Shown: in pieces, positions 21,614 to 30,356 of the stretch
Numbering within the stretch: the first letter of the stretch is position 1
How the letters are laid out: every line of letters begins with the position of its first letter
Source of the DNA: Blattamonas nauphoetae
Lineage: Eukaryota; Preaxostyla; Oxymonadida
DNA length: 64,000 nt
Direction of reading: 5' to 3'
Assembly: GCA_033064195.1 (NCBI GenBank)
Contig: JARBJD010000028.1
Location: forward strand, 62,001-126,000
Translations under genes and position numbers: made by a program
The notes under the pieces: generated by a model
What the model saw: the letters and a program-made list of their open reading frames with translations, nothing else
What the model was told of the DNA's origin: nothing
Databases searched by the model: none

Positions 21614-22186
21614 AAGGAGATAAGAACCGGCGGAGATACGAACTCAACAAAACCCTTCATTCCAAACATTCATCCATCTCATGCGTCTCATCTTCATTTT
21701 CACTCAATTTTAAAGAAATGGCCCTCACTCTTCTCACGTTCCCTATCTCCACAAGACCCGCCTTTTGATCATCTCAACTGGAGGTCTTAAACAATTTGTC
21801 TTCTTCTTTCCCACCTCATCCGAATCAGTCACTTCCTCCAACAAACACACCCTCGCTGTTGTTTGTGCATTCTCGCTCACTCTCCATTCACACGTCACTC
21901 AACAGAGAACACTCGTCACGAATTGAAGAAGAGAATGATTCGAAGAGATGAGCGACAAAATCATCTGAATCACGAACCATGACGCCGACATCATTTCTGC
22001 TAGGTTCGTACTTTCTCTTATTGGTCCATTCGTTGTTTATTGACTTGTTTCTCACCTCTTTCTTTTCATTTCGTCCACAAGCTCCCTCTTCCTTCCTGGA
22101 TCGTCTCGGTCTTCATTGGTTCATTTTTACTGTTTGTTTTGGATGTCTGTTTCATCTCACTCTCTTTCTTTCCTTCAATATTCTGA
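21614..22186. other. Spacer with conserved hydrophobic leader frame
   Basis: 3' block and type A-like DNA, then from 21979 an open frame reading MTPTSFLLGSYFLLLVHSLF in phase with the next gene. The right block copy (35481-35723) keeps the same 81-codon leader with scattered changes. Other array members have related DNA here but not an open frame, so I read it as promoter/5' UTR. A hydrophobic N-terminal extension in these two copies remains possible. Confidence 0.45.
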
Positions 22187-22196
22187 CCCATATTGA
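22187..22196 (+). promoter_or_regulatory. CCCATATTGA motif, 35 bases before ATG 22222
   Basis: CCCATATTGA subtype, preceded by TTCTGA. Lies inside the leader frame, which argues that the leader is transcription-control DNA. Confidence 0.5.
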
Positions 22197-22221
22197 AGCT
22201 TCTATTTCGAAATCCGACATA

Positions 22222-23295
22222 ATGAACACGATAATCAAAACAATAAGCACCTCATCAAGTACAACACGCTCTGGTTCGTCTTCTCTTCATTTTCCATTCT
22301 CAATAGGTTCTACTCCTTTCCTGAATTGGAGCGAAGATGATCTTGAATCTGAAAGCGAAAAGACAATTGTCTTTCGGTCTCTTGTTGCCCATGTGAAGTC
22401 CCAGCCTGTATTCGATGCCTCTTTGGAAGCGAAAGCGGTGAAATTTCTCGAATCTGTGGATGCAGATGATGAAGAATCAACCGATGACCTTCTCACCAGC
22501 CTTGCATCGCGTTCTGATGAATCTTTGACGGAACTCATTCAGTCCATCGTGGTACTCATTTCCTCACCCAGTCAGGTCATCACCACAGCTTCGATGAAGA
22601 TGCTGGACAGTCTGATCAGTTCCTGTTCAGCTCAAGTTCGTCGTACGCTCGTCAAGGCTGATCTGGTCCCTCACCTCATCGTCACTCTCAATCCACCGTC
22701 TCTTCCCTTGGCCGAAGCTGCCGATATGCACGTCGCTCTCTTGAACATCATCCGGAACTCTTTCTGGCTCTCAAGTCCGACTAGTCTGGGACAACTCGGA
22801 ATCAAAGATGGCGATGAACAACAAGCTGTTCGCAAGGCGGTTTTGAAGCAAGTTCTGGCCCCTTCGGAGCAGTATATTCGGCATTTGTGCGTGAACCGCC
22901 ACTCGATCGTCGATGGTGAGCAATCCAAGCATTTTCTGGTCTTCTTCGCCCAACTCATCCGAATCTCTTCTTATTATCAACTGACGATGGAATTTGTTGT
23001 GGTTCTGCCTGTCTTCCTGACGATCACGAGTTGTCTGACATTCCTTGAAGTTGAATACTCACTCCATTTCTTTCTGGTCATTTTGACCCCTTCCCAGCGA
23101 CAATTGAACGAAGAAAGCGGTGATTTTCGTCGATTAGGAACAACAATTATTGGATCTTTGCGCACAGAGGGGATGGACGATGTGATGGAACAACGACTGC
23201 AAAACGATGAAACAACGTTTTTTGGAAAAGTAATTGCGGCTGATACACTTTCTTTGAACGCGGTGACGGGCATGAACCTTCAGAAACGTTATTAG
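22222..23295 (+). CDS. Array solenoid protein 6 (357 aa)
   Basis: MNTIIKTISTSSSTTRSGS, then GSTPFLNWSEDDLESESE, FRSLVAHVKSQPVFDAS, KADLVPHLIVTLNPPSLPL, VLAPSEQYIRHLC, TITSCLTFLEVEYSL and TEGMDDVMEQRL, ending GMNLQKRY. Unbroken. An upstream in-frame ATG at 21979 would give 438 residues with two hydrophobic stretches; I prefer 22222 because it matches motif spacing and family length. Counterpart of 35724 in the duplicated block. Confidence 0.75.
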   Translation: MNTIIKTISTSSSTTRSGSSSLHFPFSIGSTPFLNWSEDDLESESEKTIVFRSLVAHVKSQPVFDASLEAKAVKFLESVDADDEESTDDLLTSLASRSDESLTELIQSIVVLISSPSQVITTASMKMLDSLISSCSAQVRRTLVKADLVPHLIVTLNPPSLPLAEAADMHVALLNIIRNSFWLSSPTSLGQLGIKDGDEQQAVRKAVLKQVLAPSEQYIRHLCVNRHSIVDGEQSKHFLVFFAQLIRISSYYQLTMEFVVVLPVFLTITSCLTFLEVEYSLHFFLVILTPSQRQLNEESGDFRRLGTTIIGSLRTEGMDDVMEQRLQNDETTFFGKVIAADTLSLNAVTGMNLQKRY

Positions 23296-24007
23296 AGCCA
23301 GACAATGACCAACGATCATTCGGACGCAACCAAACCCTTCATTCTCCACATTCAACGATCCCTCGCTTCCCTTCTTCATTTACACCTAATTTTCACCAAT
23401 TCTACTCACTCCTCGCTTTCACAAAGTGAGCAAGATACGCCATTCGGTCATCCAAACTTATGATCGAACTGATTAGAAACCCTTCTTCCCAACCTCATCC
23501 AAATCCGCCCCCTCCACCCACACACCCTCGCTGTTGTTTGTGCCCTGCCCATCTTTCTCCCTTTCTCGCATTTTTGGTCAATCAGAATGGGACGTGTCGA
23601 TTGTGGTGTTTGGCCGTGGACACTGACCACGAGGATGCTGCTCGGACGGGACATGCGATGACGAAGGATGCTGGTCGGTCGGTGACGATGCTTCTTGGAA
23701 AGGTGGAGATGGAAGACTCGTCGGGACTCTCGACGCGATGCTGCCAAACTGCCAAGAAGGACGTTGCTTCTGAGAAGTTGTTCTGCCATTCGATGGATTC
23801 AGACATCTTGCCTGGAATGAGCCTTGCACTGCGAGAGAAATGATAGTGATGTATAGCCAAGACCAGATGTCGACACATCTCACGCTATCTCTCACACACT
23901 TCCTCTTCCTTCATGGATCGTCTTGATTTTCGTTCTTTTATTTTTCTTCTTCCTTTTGGGAAGATATTTCATCTCAGAATCGAACTTAACATCAATTTTT
24001 TTTCTGC
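23296..24007. repeat. Type A spacer, second copy
   Basis: Shared 3' block, then the relic region 23518-23843 whose + frame (RLWCLAVDTDHEDAARTGHA) ends at the same stop position as the 5871-6176 copy. The end (23880-24007) is the family leader with the phrase CTTCCTCTTCCTTCATGGAT, also seen near 37405 and 30215. Confidence 0.5.
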
Positions 24008-24017
24008 CCCATAACGA
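24008..24017 (+). promoter_or_regulatory. CCCATAACGA motif, 35 bases before a mutated start
   Basis: Intact element whose expected start codon at 24043 is ATA. Its preservation shows where the start used to be. Confidence 0.5.
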
Positions 24018-24042
24018 AAGTCTATTTGTCGATTCAGAATCA

Positions 24043-25115
24043 ATAAACACAAAGTTCTATACGAAAACCCCCACCTCAAGTTCAACGCGCTCTTGTTCAG
24101 GTTACTGTGCTAAGATCTTTTCAGGGGAGTGCACACCTTTCCTGAATTGGAAGAAAGAACAACAATCCACTGACGAAAAAGCAAATGTCTTTCGATCTCT
24201 TGTTGAAACTGTTATGTGTCAGAATGGATTTAACGCCCATATGGATTTTAAAATCATGAAATTTCTGGAATCTTTCGTTCCGGACAGTCGAGATTCATCT
24301 GCTGATGATCTTCTCGCATGTCTTGCGTCGATGTCTGATGAATCTTTAACAGACTTCTTACGATGCACATTGATACTCCTTCATTCACCCAGCCGTATCA
24401 TCCCCACAGCAGCCATGAAGATGCTCCAAAATCTGGTTTCAAACTGTTCAGCTCGCAACCTTCTTACCCTCGTCAAGGCTGATCTGATCCCTGAACTCAT
24501 CGATGCTCTGAATCCACCGTCTCTTTCCTTTACTGAAGCCGGCAAAATCCACACGTATCTCTTTACAACCATCGCACATTCTATCTGGCTCGCAACTCCA
24601 AACAGCCTCTCACAATTCGGGATTCAAGATAGCGATGAACAACAAGCTGTTCATGAGACGGTTTTACAGCAAGTACTCCCGCCTTCTGAGGAGTATCTTC
24701 ACCATTTATGCGTGAACCGCTATTCGATCATCGATGGTGAGCAATCCGAGGATTTTCTGGGAATCCTCACCCAACTGCCACTGTTTTCTCAAACTCATCA
24801 ACCAACTCTGAATTTAACTCTTCGCGTGCCTGTTTTTTTCACGATTCCCAGTTGTCTGACATTCTTCGAAAATGATGTTCAATATGGCAGTTCACTGGAT
24901 GTATGGCCATGTTGCTGGAAGAATGGTACAAAAAGGGCGGAGATATTCGTCGATCAGGGACAATCCTCATGCGATGTTTCCGAATGGAGGGGATCGAAGA
25001 TGTGACCGAACAGAGGCTGCACAACGAAGAAACAACCCATGAGGGACAACATATTGCGGACGAGTCGAAATGGCTAAGCATCTTTTTTGGAATGAACATC
25101 GCACCGCCTGCTTAG
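24043..25115 (+). pseudogene. Array solenoid copy 7: start codon lost and one frameshift
   Basis: At the motif-defined start the codon is ATA (24043-24045) in the context CAATAAACAC, where sister genes read CAATGAACAC. The body is family-like (ECTPFLNWKKEQQSTDE, KADLIPELIDALNPPSLSF, VLPPSEEYLHHLC, TIPSCLTFFEND) until about 24875, where the frame shifts by one base. Homology continues in the next frame (SIWQFTGCMAMLLEEW, then MEGIEDVTEQRL) to TAG 25115. Total length 1073 nt against the 1074 of intact copies. Two independent lesions make it a pseudogene. Its block counterpart 37556-38629 is intact. Confidence 0.7.
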
Positions 25116-25400
25116 AATCATGTTTGGACCAGCGAAGATTCAAACATTAACTAGCCATTATGTTGTAAACATTCGACTATCTCCCACATCTTCCCCCCAT
25201 TTTCATCCCATTTTCAGCATTTTTCTTCCCTTTCATCACTTTTACGTGTTCACTGCATCATATTGGAACAAACTTGTTTTTGGCCTGATTGAGGCCATTC
25301 ATTGGATTTTCACTTCGCCAAGATCCATTATTCCAACGATTCTTCTGTTGAATTCTCATTCTTCTCCTTCACATGCTTCCTCCTCATTCAATTGAGAATC

Positions 25401-25410
25401 CCCATATCGA
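25401..25410 (+). promoter_or_regulatory. CCCATATCGA motif, 37 bases before ATG 25438
   Basis: Same subtype and surroundings as 9973 and 38915, each at the end of a type C spacer. Confidence 0.55.
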
Positions 25411-25437
25411 TTGTTTTTCTCCACGAAATCAGAAGGA

Positions 25438-26502
25438 ATGAACACAATTGTCCACACAACAGACACCTCACCAAGTACAACACGCACTGAGTTGGCTTCT
25501 GCTCCTTTGCCATTTCCAATGGATTGCACTCCTTTCATGAATTGGCAATCCAATCGATGTGAATCTACAGACGAAATAACAGTTGTTTTTTGGTCTCTCA
25601 TTGCTACAGTGAAGTCTCAGCCAACACTGAATGACTCCCTGGAAGCTAAAGTGGCGAATTTTCTCGAATCTGTGGGTATGGAGGATTATCCGTCAGCCGA
25701 TGCGCTTCTCAGAAACTTTGCATCATTTTTTGATGATTCTTTTACAACCTTCGTACAGTCTATTGTGGTTCTCATTTCCACACCCAGTCAGATCGTCACC
25801 ACAACAACGATACAGATGCTCGTTCGACTGATTTCGAACAGTTCAAATCGCCTTCTTGACCTCGTCAAAGCTGATTTAATCCCTCAAATCATCATCACTC
25901 TGAACCCACTATCTCTTTCATTCGCCAAAGCAGTCGATGTCCACGTCAATCTCTTGAAAATGCTCCACGACACTCTCTGGCTCTCGACAGTTCGTTGTCT
26001 CGCACAATCCGAGATTGAAGATCGGGATGAACGCCACACTGTTCACGAGACCATTTTAAAGCAAGTTCTCGTCCCTTCAGAACAGTATATATGCCATCTG
26101 TGTATGAATCGCTGTTCGATCATCAATGACGTGCTATCTGCCGAATTATTGCGTCTTCTCGCCCAACTCCTCGATATCTCACGATACCATCAACCCACGA
26201 TGTATTTTGTTCTTCATATGCCAGTCGGTCTCACGATCTCAAGTTGCCTCTCATTTATCGAAAATGATTACTCAATCAGCAGTTTTCTGTTCTTAATGAT
26301 CAACTCACAGCGAGACTGGAACAAACGAAGGGAAGAATATCGACAGATGTGGAAGACAGTGCATCGAATGTTGAGAATGGAGGGCATCGACGATGTGATG
26401 GAGGCAAAGCTGCAGAACGACAAAAGCAAATACAATGGAGACGATATTGTTGCAGCCTCGATCGCATTGAACAACCTAAAGGGAATAAATCTTCCACAAT
26501 AA
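25438..26502 (+). CDS. Array solenoid protein 8 (354 aa)
   Basis: MNTIVHTTDTSPSTTRTEL, then DCTPFMNWQSNRCESTDE, FWSLIATVKSQPTLNDS, KADLIPQIIITLNPLSLSF, ILKQVLVPSEQYICHLC, TISSCLSFIENDYSI and MEGIDDVMEAKL, ending KGINLPQ with TAA. It is three residues shorter than most members: two in the region after SCLSF and at the C-terminus where the acidic last residues are absent. The N-terminal 25 codons are nearly identical to those of 38952, its block counterpart, although the middles differ, suggesting gene conversion or selection on the 5' end. Confidence 0.8.
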   Translation: MNTIVHTTDTSPSTTRTELASAPLPFPMDCTPFMNWQSNRCESTDEITVVFWSLIATVKSQPTLNDSLEAKVANFLESVGMEDYPSADALLRNFASFFDDSFTTFVQSIVVLISTPSQIVTTTTIQMLVRLISNSSNRLLDLVKADLIPQIIITLNPLSLSFAKAVDVHVNLLKMLHDTLWLSTVRCLAQSEIEDRDERHTVHETILKQVLVPSEQYICHLCMNRCSIINDVLSAELLRLLAQLLDISRYHQPTMYFVLHMPVGLTISSCLSFIENDYSISSFLFLMINSQRDWNKRREEYRQMWKTVHRMLRMEGIDDVMEAKLQNDKSKYNGDDIVAASIALNNLKGINLPQ

Positions 26503-27568
26503 GAATAGAAACAGAAACGAATCAGCGAACATTTCAGCCCTGTTTCTGACTTCTTTTGACCAACAAACACTGTTTGAGTGTGATCTGTGTAATCTCCGTC
26601 ATCACATCATGGCTTTCTTTGCCAGAACGATTTGGATTTGATTTCTCATCCATCTCCCTGACCATCACGATCGTCCCGACTCGTCGCTCACCAGGTGCGT
26701 CTGTAGCTCTCTCCCACCCACTTCAGATTTGTTGGGAATTCGCCTTCTCCATCACCCACTCTTTCTCCGATGTCTTGGAGAATGCAGCAGAACGATGGTT
26801 TTCGGAGATTGTGCTGAAACGAGATTCTCCGCCAGTGCCAACGCAACAGCAGACAAAGAGACGAAAGTGCACAACTCCCCTCCCGCACATCTCACAGCTT
26901 GTGTCGGCAGCAGCAGACAACACTTGGCGTCGCGTTTCGTCGCTCTCGCCTACGGCACTCTAACTGATGACGAGCTGTCCCCTCACTCGTCACCAACCCC
27001 AACCCAGCCGGACTCGAGGGAAGGACGAGGTTCCTGTTGGCTGACTTGAACGAATGCACAACAGGCGAACACAGCGGTGTGCAGACATTCCAGCAGAACA
27101 CTGACACAACTTACCTGACCGCTTGCCATGTCGTCTCTGCGGTCGCTATCGTTCTGGCCAGACACACGTCACATCGTCTCCATCACTGACTCCATGTGTC
27201 GGTGCTATGTTGTGACTGCAAGGACAGCTGGGGACACTGGAATCCCTGTCGTGTCAACAACCGAGACAGAAGATGAGAGAACTGTCGAGCGTGAGGGAGA
27301 AGGGAGGGATGATAAAACAAGCATGCCGTGTTGGAATTGAAGCGGAAGGAGGCGAGGCTGTGGACAGGGGAGAGGAGAGGATGGGATTGTGGCAGGCAGT
27401 TAAGTGCGATGGTTGTAGACTATCAATTTTCTTATTTTTTCACAGCTTTCACCATCATCATTTTCTTCGTCACTCTTTCATCTGTGAATCTTTGTTAAAT
27501 ACTTTACGCTCTTCATTTCGGACGTCTATTTCATCTCAATCTCTTTCTTTCACTCTCTTTTTGTCTGA
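26503..27568. other. Type B spacer with unidentified relic
   Basis: 26520-26640 repeats the type B 3' flank. 26730-27330 contains a stretch open in one + frame (about 26729-27049, then continuing in another frame), Cys/Thr-rich and without a recognised domain; there is no start context or splice signal I can defend. 27420-27568 is the T-rich leader of the next gene. No supportable gene. Confidence 0.4.
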
Positions 27569-27578
27569 CCCATAACGA
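27569..27578 (+). promoter_or_regulatory. CCCATAACGA motif, 35 bases before ATG 27604
   Basis: Exact CCCATAACGA version, preceded by GTCTGA. Confidence 0.55.
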
Positions 27579-27603
27579 GTTTTTTTTCGCTGAATCAATC
27601 TGA

Positions 27604-28674
27604 ATGACCGTGATTGACAGGAGAACAACCACCTCTTCAAGCACTGAACGATCTGAGTTGACCTCCTTTCCATTGCCATTTTCAACGGAATGCTTGCTGT
27701 TCCTGAATTGGAGCGAAGAGCACATTGATTCAGCTCGCGAGCAAGCAGTTGTATTTCGATCTCTCGTTGCTACAGTGAAGTGTCAGCCTACACTGGATGC
27801 CTCTCTGGAAGCTAAAGCAGTGAAATTTCTGAAATCTGTGAGTCCTTTGAATCCATTGTCAAAAGATACTTTTCTCAGCCTTCTTACATCATTCACTGAT
27901 GAATCTTTGACCGACTTTATACAGTTGATTGGGGAGCTTTTTTCGTCTGCCAATCGGGTCATCACCAACACAGCAATAACGATTTTCGATTACATGCTCG
28001 CGTTTTGTTCGTCTCAACTCGTCCTTGACCTTGTAAAATCTGATCTGATCCCTCAACTCATCGTCACTCTCAATCCACCGTCTCTTTCTTTCACTGACAC
28101 TGTCGATATCCATGTCCATCTCCTCACAATCATCATTCGCTCTTTCTGGCTCACAACTCCGGATGGTCTCAGACAACTCAGAATTGAAGATGACAATAAA
28201 TTAGAAGATGTTCACAAGACGATCTTGAAGCAAGTTTTGGTACCTTCAGAACAGTATATTTGCTATTTGTGCGTGAACCGCTTTTCTATCATCGATGGTA
28301 CCCTGTCTAATGAATTTATGTTTCTTCTTGCCCGACTCCTCCAGATATCTCCTTATTATCAACCGACAATGGAATTTGTTTATCATATGCCAGTCACTCT
28401 CACGATCCCTTGTTGTCTTTCATTCTTCGAGGCCAATGACTCAATCAACACTTTTCTGTTATTAATGAACAACTCCCAGCAGGAATGGAACAAAAGAATA
28501 GAAGTACGACAGATATCGAAGAAATTGGATCGAATGGTGAGAGTGGAGGGCATCGAAGACGTGATTGAGGGAAGGCTGGAAAACGACCACAAAACGTACA
28601 TCGGAAAACTTATTGTTGTCAAATCGATTAATTTGAGCAGCAAACATGGCATGAATATCCCAAAACTTGAATAG
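27604..28674 (+). CDS. Array solenoid protein 9 (356 aa)
   Basis: MTVIDRRTTTSSSTERSEL (the MxxID subtype, as at 6374 and 10010), then ECLLFLNWSEEHIDSARE, FRSLVATVKCQPTLDAS, KSDLIPQLIVTLNPPSLSF, ILKQVLVPSEQYICYLC, TIPCCLSFFEANDSI and VEGIEDVIEGRL, ending GMNIPKLE. Unbroken and correctly spaced from its motif. Its C-terminal blocks are closest to 10010, which suggests a shared ancestor with the copy that follows a type C spacer. Function unknown; helical solenoid. Confidence 0.8.
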   Translation: MTVIDRRTTTSSSTERSELTSFPLPFSTECLLFLNWSEEHIDSAREQAVVFRSLVATVKCQPTLDASLEAKAVKFLKSVSPLNPLSKDTFLSLLTSFTDESLTDFIQLIGELFSSANRVITNTAITIFDYMLAFCSSQLVLDLVKSDLIPQLIVTLNPPSLSFTDTVDIHVHLLTIIIRSFWLTTPDGLRQLRIEDDNKLEDVHKTILKQVLVPSEQYICYLCVNRFSIIDGTLSNEFMFLLARLLQISPYYQPTMEFVYHMPVTLTIPCCLSFFEANDSINTFLLLMNNSQQEWNKRIEVRQISKKLDRMVRVEGIEDVIEGRLENDHKTYIGKLIVVKSINLSSKHGMNIPKLE

Positions 28675-29229
28675 AATCAGACAAGTGCCAACGAACCTTC
28701 CGAACTTTTTGTGTTTTGTTTTGGACAGCAAACACTGTTTATGTGTGATCTTTACCAACTCTGTCATCACATCAAGGTTTACCCGAACGATTGGGATTCT
28801 TTCTCACCACACCCTCCCTCGCCTTCGCTGCCACTCTCGCACTGCTCCTTTCTGGAAGTGGGTGATCGATCGATGGTGACGATTGGTGGGCGTTGATGGT
28901 TGCGTGATTCAATGCAATCATTTGAAGAGATTTGCGAATTGATCCCACCTCGACAATCATCACCGACACTTCGGAACTTCGACCAACCAAAATCCTTCTC
29001 CCACATCAACCACTTCCTTCTCGCTCTCCCACTCGACGGAAGATTTTTAGTGAGCAAACCACATTTCCCGAAACTCACATGCCGGCGAAGCCTTTTGTGA
29101 TTGCAGTTTGCTGTGGATTGTTGACTCGAGAAAGCCGTTCCACTGACTCTCTTCTCAGAAGCCATGTCTCGTTCCTGTGCCGTCACTCCACTTTCGTGGT
29201 TGTGCATCTCGTTCAGCACCGAAGGCACT
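28675..29229. other. Type B flank and non-coding spacer
   Basis: 28690-28810 repeats the type B 3' flank (phrase ACCCGAACGATTGGGATTCT). No minisatellite is present in this copy. The rest contains short open frames on both strands without domains. Confidence 0.4.
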
Positions 29230-30065
29230 TCCACCACTCTCCCCTCGAAGAGAGATCAGGAGGGACCACATTCGTCTTTCTCTCATTTGAACGGAGATGA
29301 TACTATTTTGGGACATCGCAGAAGCTCATGTCCAAGCGATGCCGTCTGCACTTCACCGTTTCGTTGGGAGTGATGAAGCGAGGAATCGGTGTTCCGCTCA
29401 CTCTCTTCTCAGTCACGTTGCCTCGTTCGCTGATGGATCTTCGACAGACTCCATCCCGTCCATTTGGGTGCTCATCTCGTCACCCAACCTGATCGTCATC
29501 GACTCAACAATGCTCTCCCTCAAACACTACACCCAACACTGTCCTGAACGTCTTCGACTGAAACTCGTCGAAACTGAACTGATCCCTCACCTCGCCATCA
29601 CTCTCAATCGACTGCCTCTCTCGTTGACGGACAGTGAAGACATCCCCATCACTCTCGCACATCTTCTGATCTCTCTCTTGCTCACAGATCCGCGTGCACT
29701 CAGACACCCTCGAAATCGAACGATTCCATGAGTCACTCACTCTTGGAGACATTTGGGGGATCAGCGCGAGTCAATCACACCATGTTCTCAAACGCCGATG
29801 GATATTGTTCTGAAACTGTCATCTTTCTCACGATTCCATGTTATCCACCATTCTCCATAAGTGATCGTGCAATCTGGGATAATCGAATCGTTGTGATCGA
29901 TGAAATGTGATTGGAGCACACAAGGTGGAGTGATTTGTCGTCTCTGGGCAACAATATTGTGGTCTTTGAGAATGGACGGACTCGACGATGTGGTGGAACC
30001 CAGACAGGCAAACAATGAAACAGGAAGGTTTGGACAGAATGTGACACTCGTCCATCATTCTGATT
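29230..30065 (+). pseudogene. Old, heavily degraded solenoid copy
   Basis: Family blocks are recognisable but scattered over frames: SLLSHVASFADGSSTDSIPS (for LLTSLASxSDESLTxFVQS), VETELIPHLAITLNRLPLSL (for KADLIPQLIxTLNPLSLSF), then TIPCYPPFSISDRAIWDN, and LRMDGLDDVVEPRQANNE (for MEGIEDVxEQxLQNDE). The N-terminal signature and the segment around VLVPSEKYI are missing, and several frame breaks and a stop lie between blocks. Divergence is much higher than in the other broken copies, so it is the oldest relic in the array. Confidence 0.6.
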
Positions 30066-30321
30066 GTCATGAAGGGTACGAACATTCCACGACATATTTG
30101 AAATCAGGGAAGAGCAGCGAAAACTCGAACCAAATGACACTCTTCTCTCTCCACGCTCAACCATCTCCCGCACCTCATCGTTTTCACACAACTCCAAAAA
30201 TCTCACACACACTTCCTCTTCCTTCATCGATCATATCGATTTTGGTTCATTTATTTTTTCTCTTCCTTCTGGATGGATCTCTCATCTCAATGTCGTCCAA
30301 TTTTCAAGATTTTTTTTCTGC

Positions 30322-30331
30322 CCCATAACGA
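30322..30331 (+). promoter_or_regulatory. CCCATAACGA motif, 35 bases before ATG 30357
   Basis: Intact element of the gene that is split by the insertion at 30481-32064. Confidence 0.5.
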
Positions 30332-30356
30332 GGATCTCTATTCAGAATCAAATTCA

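Larger units (their letters stand above)
20540..26600. repeat. Left copy of a four-gene segmental duplication
   Basis: Order: MN-type gene, type A-like spacer with a hydrophobic leader frame, MN-type gene, type A spacer, gene with ...FSGECTPFLNW, type C spacer, gene with DCTPFMNW, type B flank. The same order recurs at 34198-40110. Gene pairs are 20540/34198, 22222/35724, 24043/37556 and 25438/38952. Shared spacers, not only genes, show duplication as one block. Confidence 0.65.
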
